Assembly: GCA_024405235.1 (NCBI GenBank)
Contig: JAKSPA010000117.1
Span: 1 to 5,924, forward strand
Direction of reading: 5' to 3'
Origin: Lentisphaeria bacterium
Lineage (GTDB): Bacteria; Verrucomicrobiota; Lentisphaeria; Oligosphaerales; Oligosphaeraceae
Length of the DNA: 5,924 bases
The translations under genes were made by a program, and so were the position numbers. The notes beneath the pieces were generated by a model. The model was given only the letters and a program-made list of their open reading frames with translations. It had not been told where the DNA came from and ran no database searches. Shown piece after piece: positions 1-5,924 of the stretch (position 1 is the stretch's first letter; each line of letters opens with the position of its first letter).

Positions 1-75
1 AGATTATTTTAGTGCATATTGTTTGGGATCAATAGAGTATGAATTATTCAGCAGGCACTAAGTATATAATTCCCT

Positions 76-117
76 AAAAAAAGGGCAGAACACATTTTAT
101 CAAGTGCCCTGCCCTTT
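76..117 (-). terminator. Intrinsic (rho-independent) terminator of the operon
   Basis: Read on the minus strand, AAAGGGCAG (117-109) pairs perfectly with CTGCCCTTT (88-80), a 9-bp stem. Inside it, a further short GTG/CAC pairing (106-104 with 93-91) lies beyond a 2x2 internal loop, with an apical loop of about 10 bases. The stem runs straight into a run of seven T residues on the minus strand (A residues at 76-82 on the plus strand). This is the textbook layout of a factor-independent terminator. It lies 48 bases beyond the stop codon of the UPF0210 gene, so it most likely ends the whole minus-strand operon. Read on the plus strand, the stem is followed only by TTTGGTTT, so bidirectional action is possible but weaker. 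Confidence 0.88.
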
Positions 118-164
118 GGTTTATGAAATTTCCTGTCAACCCAATAGTCTGTTTTTACAGTCTG

Positions 165-1544
165 CTAGTTGTTCAGGCTGTGTATTGGCGCAGGAATTCT
201 GCCGCCGAAACGGATGAAACGCGCGGAAGCGCCTGGATTCTTCACGGCCATGACAGGACCGCCGCCGAAGAGACCGCCGAATTCCACGCGGTCGCCTGGC
301 TTCTTTCCTGGCGCAGGAATGATTCTGACGGCAGTGGTCTTCTTGTTGATGAGTCCAATCGCCATTTCGTCGGCGATGATTGCTGAGAGAGTTTCAGCGG
401 GCGTATCGCCCGGCACCGCTATCATGTCGAGACCGACGGAACAGACGCAAGTCATGGCTTCGAGTTTCTCCAGAGAGAGATAGTTCTTTGCGGCGGCATC
501 GGCCAGCGCGGAGTCCTCCAGCACGGGAATAAAGGCGCCGGAAAGGCCGCCGACAGACTGCGATGCGAATGCGCCGCCCTTCTTGACGGCGTCGTTCAGA
601 AGCGCGATGCACGCCGTGGAACCAGGCGCGCCGATTGCGTCAAGTCCGAGAATCTGCAGGATTTCGCCAATGGAATCACCGACTTTAGGAGTCGGCGCAA
701 GCGAAAGATCGACGATGCCGAAAGGCAGTCCAAGACGGGAGGCGACTTCACGGCCGATCAATTCGCCGCAGCGCGTGACTCTGCAACTTGTTTCTTTGAT
801 CTCTTCGGCCAGATCGTCAAGGCCGAGATTTTCCGCACCGACCGAAGCGATGCGGCGCTTCAGCGCAGAGCAGACCACACCAGGCCCAGAGACGCCGACG
901 TTGATGACGGCTTCCGGTTCGCCGTGACCATGATATGCGCCCGCCATGAACGGAACGTCTTCCGGCTGGTTCGCGAAAACCACCAGTTTGGCGCATGCAA
1001 AACCATCGCGGTCCGCAGTTGCCGCAGCAGCTGTTTTCATGATTTCGCCAATGCGTCCGACCACTTTCATGTTGATTCCGCTACGGCTGTTGGCGACATT
1101 GATGGAAGCGCAGACGCGATTCGTCTCGACAAGCATTTCAGGCAACGACTCGATGAGTTCCATATCGCTTGCGCTAGCGCCCTTCTGGACTTGTGCGGAA
1201 TAGCCGCCGACGATGTCGATTCCAGTGGATTGTGCGGCAGTGTCGAGCGCCTTCGCCAACTTCACCATGGCTTTGCGGTCATGGCCAGCGGCGACATCGG
1301 CTGCAGGCGAGACGGCGAGGCGTTTGTTGACCACGCTTATGCCGTATTTCGCACCGACCATATCGCAGGTTTCCACAAGATTTCCCGCATAGCGTTCGAC
1401 TTTGGCGAGAACCTTCTGGCAGAGCGAATCGATGTCGGTGTCTCTGCAATCCATCAGATTGAGTCCCAACGTCACCGTTCTGACATCGAGATTCTCTTTT
1501 TGGATCATTTCAACGGTATTGATGATTTGTTCGGTTTGCAACAT
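165..1544 (-). CDS. UPF0210 / DUF711 (PFL-like) family protein, full length
   Basis: This gene encodes a 459-residue protein of the UPF0210 (DUF711) family. The family has a known fold related to pyruvate formate-lyase, but to my knowledge no established biochemical function. It looks soluble and cytoplasmic, with no signal peptide or membrane segment. Hallmarks appear in order: an N-terminal helix leading into VRTVTLGLNLMDC (about 21-33); PFMAGAYHGHGEPEAVINVG (198-217); SGPGVV (219-224); LAPTPKVGDSIGEIL (282-296); GGLSGAFIPVLED (332-344); GLDMIAVPGDTPAETL (371-386); and the typical C-terminus GGRIPAPIHS. Length and both ends match the family, so the gene looks intact. The ATG at 1544 fits the usual family N-terminus, although only ACATACCCACC precedes it, with no Shine-Dalgarno match. 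It is the last gene of the operon, 38 bases after the HAD gene and followed by a terminator. In streptococci this family is paired with an ACT-domain protein (UPF0237); no such gene is visible here. Confidence 0.95.
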   Translation of the reverse strand: MLQTEQIINTVEMIQKENLDVRTVTLGLNLMDCRDTDIDSLCQKVLAKVERYAGNLVETCDMVGAKYGISVVNKRLAVSPAADVAAGHDRKAMVKLAKALDTAAQSTGIDIVGGYSAQVQKGASASDMELIESLPEMLVETNRVCASINVANSRSGINMKVVGRIGEIMKTAAAATADRDGFACAKLVVFANQPEDVPFMAGAYHGHGEPEAVINVGVSGPGVVCSALKRRIASVGAENLGLDDLAEEIKETSCRVTRCGELIGREVASRLGLPFGIVDLSLAPTPKVGDSIGEILQILGLDAIGAPGSTACIALLNDAVKKGGAFASQSVGGLSGAFIPVLEDSALADAAAKNYLSLEKLEAMTCVCSVGLDMIAVPGDTPAETLSAIIADEMAIGLINKKTTAVRIIPAPGKKPGDRVEFGGLFGGGPVMAVKNPGASARFIRFGGRIPAPIHSLNN

Positions 1545-1582
1545 GGTGGGTATGTCTTTGTTTTGTAACGTGTCGAAATTTT

Positions 1583-2371
1583 CTACCAGCCGAGATTCCG
1601 TGGCCAGAATTCATCGAGCATCTGGCTTATGCGCGGCACGACGACCGTTGGCTGGAAATTCCCCAAAGGCGGCATGGGTTCGCCGTTTCTGACCAGCACC
1701 GAACGCATTCCGTTGTTGCATGCGAATGCCAGGTCCGAACCGACGCAGTCACCGACCATTATCATTTCGGAGGCCGTGCATCCGAAGCGTTCTTCCAGAA
1801 CACGGCAAAGCCATTTATGCGGCTTGCCTGCGATTGCCTGAATAACGACGCCTGGACATGCGGCACGGAAATATTCGATCAGCATGCCAGCGTCAGGAAA
1901 GCCCGGCGGACAAACAGGATCGGCATGCGTCGCGAAAATCGGAATGCCTTTGATGACGAGTCTAGTCGCCGTCGTGAGCTTTTCGTATTCGAGTTCCTTG
2001 TCGAATGCAATAAGAAACGCTTCGGGATTGACGGCATCGTGAACGAAGCCCTGTCCTTCCAGCCAAGCACGGAATCGATGTCCGCCGAGAATGTACAGAC
2101 GCTTCTTTATGCCGTAGTGCCGCAGCATGGGCAGGACTGCATCGCCGCTGGAAATCATGTTTCGCGGTTCCAGCGGAAAGCCTATGCGGCGCATCTTCTC
2201 GATGTAGTCGCAAGTGGGAATGGAACTGTTGTTGGTGACGAAACAGTATTCCAGATCGCTTTTGCGCAGTTTCTCTATGAGTTCGATCGCGCCTGGATAC
2301 GGCACGCCGTCCAAATAGAGCGTGCCGTCCAGATCGAAAAGAACGAGTTTCGCTTTAATGCCGCTTGCCAT
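1583..2371 (-). CDS. HAD superfamily IIA (NagD-like) sugar/small-molecule phosphatase
   Basis: This 262-residue protein is a cytoplasmic HAD hydrolase that probably removes phosphate from a small sugar phosphate or related ester; the substrate cannot be read from the sequence. All four HAD motifs are present. Motif I is LFDLDGTL, with nucleophile Asp13 and general acid/base Asp15. Motif II is FVTNNSS (Thr46). Motif III is the lysine of AGKPHKW (Lys183). Motif IV is MVGDCVGSD (Asp208 and Asp213, Mg2+ binding). The segment between motifs II and III, including IFATHADPVCPPGFPDAG (145-162), is the C2-type cap of subfamily IIA (NagD, p-nitrophenylphosphatase, phosphoglycolate phosphatase). The frame is open further upstream to 2458, but that extension has no family similarity and overlaps the phosphorylase 3' end. 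The ATG at 2371 places motif I at the normal distance and leaves a 7-base gap after the phosphorylase stop. Its ribosome binding site is weak (AGGGCAG at best). Tight spacing suggests translational coupling to the upstream gene. Confidence 0.9.
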   Translation of the reverse strand: MASGIKAKLVLFDLDGTLYLDGVPYPGAIELIEKLRKSDLEYCFVTNNSSIPTCDYIEKMRRIGFPLEPRNMISSGDAVLPMLRHYGIKKRLYILGGHRFRAWLEGQGFVHDAVNPEAFLIAFDKELEYEKLTTATRLVIKGIPIFATHADPVCPPGFPDAGMLIEYFRAACPGVVIQAIAGKPHKWLCRVLEERFGCTASEMIMVGDCVGSDLAFACNNGMRSVLVRNGEPMPPLGNFQPTVVVPRISQMLDEFWPRNLGW

Positions 2372-2378
2372 AACTGCC

Positions 2379-4788
2379 CTACTCTGGAATGATCGGAGAA
2401 ATCTTCCAAATCTGATCGGCGTATTCGCGAATCGTACGATCGCTGGAGAACTTTCCACTGCGCGCGATGTTCAAAAGCGACTTGCGGGTCCATTCCATCT
2501 CGTCTTTGTATAGCGCGTTCACGCGATCCTGCGTGGCCATGTAGCTCTTCAGGTCGGCCAGAAGCATATAGTGATCGCCGAAATCCAGCAGCGACTGAAC
2601 GATTGACTGGAATGCGGATGGTTCCTGCGGGCAGAAGGTGTTGTTGCGAATCGCGTCTATCGCGTTTCTGATTTCCTGATCGGTGTGATAGATATCCCAC
2701 GGCGAATAGGACGAGCGGCGCTCTTCGACTTCCTTTGCTGTCATGCCGAAAATGAAGATGTTGTCGTCTCCGACTTCCTGCGCCATTTCGACATTCGCGC
2801 CGTCAAGCGTGCCGATTGTGAGTGCGCCGTTCAGCATCAGTTTCCTGCAGCCAGTGCCGGAGGCCTCCATGCCTGCCAGAGAAATCTGCTCGGACAAATC
2901 GGCAGCGGGAATGATCACTTCCGCGAGCGAGACGCAGTAGTCAGGCAGGAAGACGATCTTGAGACGGTCGCAGACCTGCGGCGTTTCGGCGATCTTCTGC
3001 GCGACTGCGTGAATGAGTCTGATGATGTTCTTTGCCATTGCGTAGACAGGCGCGGCCTTTGCGGCAAAGATGAACGTGCGGCTTTGGTATTCCATCATCG
3101 GATTCTTCAGCATTCGCTGATAGATGATTATGATGTAGAGCACGAGCAGAAGCTGACGCTTGTATTCGTGAAGTCTCTTGACCTGCACGTCGAAAAGGCT
3201 GTCGATGTCCACATCGATGTCCAGCGTCCGCTTGATATATGCGGCAAGACGGGCCTTGTTGGCGGTCTTGACTTCACGCAGAGCCTTGAGGAACTCTTCA
3301 TCGTCGGCGAAAGCTTCGAGTTTGCGCAGTTCATCAAGATTTGTCACCCATTCGCTGCGTGATACCGTTGGTCATGTTCGTGAACTTGTCAGGCCACATT
3401 TCAGCGAAATCCTTGAAGATGATGTTCTTAAGGATATCGGAATGGATTTTCGCGACGCCGTTGACGTGAGTCGAGCCTACGATTGCGAGATTGGCCATTC
3501 GGATGGACTGGACATTTCCCTCCTGGATGATAGACATGTTGCGAAGTTTGTCCAGATTGCCTGGATAAAGCATGGAAACCTGTTCGAGGAAATGGCTGTT
3601 GATGTCGAAGATGATCTGCAGATGACGTGGAAGGAGATATCTGAAGAGCGGCACTGACCACCTTTCAAGCGCTTCCGGAAGAATCGTATGGTTGGTGTAG
3701 TTTGTGCAGGCGCGTGTGATTTCCCATGCCTCGTCCCATTCCATGCCGTTTTCGTCGATGAGAATGCGCATCAATTCCGGAATGACAAGCGTCGGATGCG
3801 TGTCATTCAACTGTATGGCTGCGCGTTCAGGCAAATTGTGCATGGTGCCGCCTTCGGCCAGATGTCTGCGGATGATGTCGCGAAGGCTGCAAGAGACGAA
3901 GAAGTACTGCTGGCGCAGGCGGAGTTCCTTGCCCTGCTCTATGTTGTCGTTCGGATAAAGGACCTTCGTCAGATTTTCCGCACGGACCTTGCTGCCGACC
4001 GCCTGGTCGTATGAGCCCTGATTGAAATTCTGGAAATCGAACTCGTTACAGGCCTGTGCAGCCCAAAGACGCAGGTTGTTGACGTTTTTGCCGCCGAAAC
4101 CGACGACGGGAATATCGTACGGCATGCCAGTGACTCGTTCGGCAGGGAACCACCGCCACACGAATTTGCCGTTTTCTTCGATTTCACGGATGTCACCGCC
4201 GAAGCAGACGGTCTGCGCATAGTCGGGACGTTTGAATTCCCACGGATAGCCCTCGTTCTTCCAGATGTCAGGCTCCTCGACCTGCGCTCCATTGATGATC
4301 TGCTGCTTGAAGATGCCATAGTCGTAGCGCAGACCATAGCCGATGCATGGGAGATGCATCGTCGCGAGCGAATCGACGAAACACGCGGCGAGTCGTCCCA
4401 GACCGCCGTTGCCGAGGCCTGGATCGCGTTCCATCTCCTGCATATCCTCCCATGAAAGACGAGTGCCCTTCAAGGCTTCGTCACAGAGGTCGTAGAGACC
4501 GAGATTCATCGCGTTGTTGCCGAGAAGACGTCCGATGAGGAACTCCAGCGAGAGATAATATGTGCGGCGGACTTTGTTGTCCGTATAGCACTGCTGTGTC
4601 TTCATCCAACGGCTGGCAAGATGGTCACGAACTGCAACGGAGAAAGCGTAGTACCAGTCGCGGTCGGATTCTTTCATGTAGCTGGAAGCCAGCGTGTGAT
4701 GCAGATGCCATTGAAGACCATATCGCAGTGATTCAACTGTATCTTCGGATGAAAAGTCCTTATGGGAAGTGGTCGATGTCTCAGACAT
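2379..4788 (-). pseudogene. glgP: Glycogen/alpha-glucan phosphorylase, disrupted by an internal deletion and frameshift
   Basis: An intact version would be a PLP enzyme of about 800-plus residues that releases glucose 1-phosphate from alpha-1,4-glucan ends. Here it lies in two frames. The first part (4788-3334, 484 codons) starts at ATG 4788 and carries YLSLEFLIGR (78-87), GNGGLGR (126-132), LTKVLYPND (273-281) and NDTHP (328-332). It reads correctly to TNGIT (473-477), then runs into QRMGDKS and stops. The second part (open to the stop at 2379) resumes family sequence at EWVTNLDELRKL and carries KRLHEYKR, PDYCVSLAE, PAADLSEQIS, the PLP lysine (codon 2841-2843), NGALTIGTLDGANVE and FSSDRTI. 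Only CAGC separates the Thr and Glu codons that flank the break. In E. coli GlgP, recalled from memory, 22 residues including PRRW lie there, so about 62 bases are lost and the frame shifts. A GTG at 3347 could restart translation, but the joined enzyme would still lack PRRW. The lysine motif is also abnormal (GTGCRK). Probably inactive; a sequencing or assembly error remains possible. Confidence 0.88.
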
Positions 4789-4830
4789 ATTGGAGTTTTT
4801 TGTGCAAGATGGAAATGCTATTGCATGAAG

Positions 4831-4860
4831 TTGTGAAAAGATATCATGGCCTTTTCACAA
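4831..4860. promoter_or_regulatory. Perfect 10-10-10 inverted repeat in the pgm-glgP gap (possible operator or stem-loop)
   Basis: TTGTGAAAAG (4831-4840) and CTTTTCACAA (4851-4860) are exact reverse complements separated by ATATCATGGC. The repeat lies 12 bases beyond the phosphoglucomutase stop and 42 bases before the phosphorylase ATG. No run of T follows it on either strand, so it is not a standard intrinsic terminator. It could be an operator for a dimeric regulator controlling a separate promoter for the phosphorylase, or an RNA stem-loop that protects or processes the transcript between the two genes. The TGTGA and TCACA halves resemble CRP half-sites, but they are 18 bases apart instead of 6, so it is not a CRP site. 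I could not find a convincing -10/-35 pair beside it. Its role is inference; the symmetry is seen directly. Confidence 0.55.
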
Positions 4861-4872
4861 GACTGTGTGCGC

Positions 4873-5924
4873 CTATACTTTCGCGGCTTCTTTGAGAATC
4901 TGGTCGAGATGCGCTGCGGAAGTCGTGCTTTCAGCGTAGATCTTGCAGATGTCTTCTGTTCCAGAAGGACGTGTCGCGAACCATCCGTGTTCGGTGACGA
5001 CCTTGATGCCGCCGATCGATGCGCCGTTGCCTGGCGCCGTCGTGAATGCCTTGAGTATTGGTTCACCTGCAAGTTCCTTGATCGGAAGCGTTTCTGGCGT
5101 AAGCGACGCAATATGCGCCTTCTTTTCAGGAGAACCGGGCTCGTCGGTGCGCTTGTACCATGTCGGTCCGAAATCGGCGACCATGCCTTCGTGATGGACT
5201 GCAGGGTCCTTGCCTGTTGCCGCTGTCATTTCGCACGCAAGCAACGCGAGAATCAGGCCGTCCTTGTCGGTCGTCCATGTCTTGCCGTCCTTCTGCAGGA
5301 AACTCGCTCCGGCGGATTCTTCGCCGCCGAAACCAATCGTGCCTTCGGAAAGGCCTGGCACGAACCATTTGAAACCAACAGGAACCTCTACCAATTTGCG
5401 GCCAAGACGGTTGACGACGTTGTCAATCAGGCAGGAAGAGACGACGGTCTTGCCGACGCCGAGTTTCTTTCCCCACTTTTTGCGTGTCTTGAAAAGGTAT
5501 TCGATTGCGACCGCGAGATAGTGGTTTGGATTCATGAGACCATGGCTTGGCGTCACGATGCCGTGACGATCGAAATCCGGATCGTTGCCGAAAGCGATGT
5601 CGTATTGGTCTTTCAATCCGACCAGTCCAGCCATTGCGTATGCGGAAGATGGATCCATGCGGATCTTGCCGTCGTGGTCGATGTGCATGAAGCGGAAATC
5701 CGGCTCGTAGCGACCATGGATGAGCGTCAGATCAAGGCCATATTTTTCCGCAATGGGAATCCAATAGCCAAGTCCTGCGCCTGCAAGCGCATCGGCGCCG
5801 ATTCGCAGACCGCTGGAGCGGATGACATCGAAATCGATGATGTTCGCCAAGTCGTTGACGTATTGCGTCTTGTAGTCGAATTCCTTGACGAGGCCACTGG
5901 AAAGCGCCTTTGAAAGCGTGACTC
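4873..5924 (-). CDS. pgm: Phosphoglucomutase (alpha-D-glucose-specific), C-terminal part, truncated by the window edge
   Basis: This enzyme interconverts glucose 1-phosphate and glucose 6-phosphate in the cytoplasm, linking glucan breakdown to glycolysis. About 350 codons are visible. The frame is open to the right edge (first full codon ends at 5922), so the TTG near 5850 is not the real start. About 195 N-terminal residues, including the phosphoserine loop, should lie outside the window. The visible part is close to E. coli Pgm (about 546 residues). It contains the Mg2+ loop NDPDFDRHGIV (around 5553-5586), NPNHYLAVAI, VEVPVGFKWF, the sugar-binding GEESAGASF (5299-5325), STDKDG-like TTDKDG, APGNGASIGG, and the domain-4 phosphate-binding RPSGTED (4951-4971). 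It ends KEAAKV, a few residues shorter than E. coli Pgm. There is no internal disruption. It is the most upstream visible gene of the minus-strand set, 84 bases before the phosphorylase. The gene symbol rests on similarity to the E. coli-type enzyme. Confidence 0.95.
   Translation of the reverse strand, partial: VTLSKALSSGLVKEFDYKTQYVNDLANIIDFDVIRSSGLRIGADALAGAGLGYWIPIAEKYGLDLTLIHGRYEPDFRFMHIDHDGKIRMDPSSAYAMAGLVGLKDQYDIAFGNDPDFDRHGIVTPSHGLMNPNHYLAVAIEYLFKTRKKWGKKLGVGKTVVSSCLIDNVVNRLGRKLVEVPVGFKWFVPGLSEGTIGFGGEESAGASFLQKDGKTWTTDKDGLILALLACEMTAATGKDPAVHHEGMVADFGPTWYKRTDEPGSPEKKAHIASLTPETLPIKELAGEPILKAFTTAPGNGASIGGIKVVTEHGWFATRPSGTEDICKIYAESTTSAAHLDQILKEAAKV

Noticed and set aside
2..61. A 19-codon open stretch on the plus strand ending in TAA at 59-61, possibly the tail of a convergent gene.
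   Set aside because: It is too short, has no recognisable motif, and lies in AT-rich sequence where short open stretches arise by chance. The left edge hides any continuation.
924..1568. A 214-codon plus-strand open frame opposite the UPF0210 gene.
   Set aside because: It is an antisense shadow of a conserved gene, with a low-complexity mix of His, Asp and Arg and no family features.
2372..2458. N-terminal extension of the HAD phosphatase by 29 codons to an upstream ATG at 2458.
   Set aside because: The extension lies inside the phosphorylase 3' end in another frame, shows no similarity to HAD proteins, and would put motif I too far from the N-terminus.
2685..3362. A 225-codon plus-strand open frame opposite the 3' half of glgP.
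   Set aside because: It is an antisense shadow. The minus strand carries clear phosphorylase sequence throughout this stretch.
2379..4788. A naturally split, two-subunit glycogen phosphorylase, or programmed ribosomal frameshifting at the junction.
   Set aside because: About 22 conserved residues including PRRW are missing outright, and no slippery sequence with a clear following structure is seen at the junction. Deletion explains the data more simply.
4831..4860. The inverted repeat read as a CRP-type site or an intrinsic terminator of pgm.
   Set aside because: The TGTGA/TCACA spacing is 18 rather than 6, and neither strand has a T run after the stem.
4846..5913. A 355-codon open frame on the plus strand opposite phosphoglucomutase.
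   Set aside because: The minus-strand frame is unmistakable phosphoglucomutase. The antisense product has no recognisable motifs, is rich in Cys, Arg and Val as expected from reading a coding strand backwards, and overlaps it fully.

Overview
The window is a compact bacterial chromosome segment, GC a little over half judged by eye. Every gene I can support lies on the minus strand, so transcription runs from high to low coordinates: phosphoglucomutase (3' part only, entering from the right edge), a broken glycogen phosphorylase, a HAD-IIA (NagD-like) phosphatase, a UPF0210/DUF711 family protein, and then a clear intrinsic terminator near the left edge. Gaps are 84, 7 and 38 bases, which suggests one operon, possibly with an extra control point in the 84-base gap before the phosphorylase.

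Functionally, the first two genes belong to glucan breakdown. Glycogen phosphorylase releases glucose 1-phosphate from alpha-1,4-glucan and phosphoglucomutase converts it to glucose 6-phosphate for glycolysis. The HAD enzyme probably dephosphorylates a small phosphate ester of unknown identity. The UPF0210 protein belongs to a conserved family of unknown function.

The main anomaly is the phosphorylase. Its reading frame is broken at 3354-3357, where the invariant NGITPRRW region should be. Sequence on both sides aligns well with the family, but about 22 residues are missing and the frame shifts. About 500 bases further along the gene, the PLP-lysine motif also departs from the family signature (GTGCRK instead of GTGNMK). 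I read this as a recent pseudogene; an assembly error is the main alternative for the deletion. A perfect 10-bp inverted repeat with a 10-base spacer sits 42 bases upstream of its start.

The source organism cannot be fixed from this sequence. None of the three visible starts has a strong Shine-Dalgarno sequence. The gene content fits an anaerobic commensal or environmental bacterium; I considered the Verrucomicrobiota/Lentisphaerota lineage, but only on a general impression of the phosphorylase sequence. I found no mobile element, CRISPR array, RNA gene or other obviously new system. Bases 1-75 are AT-rich and hold nothing I can identify.
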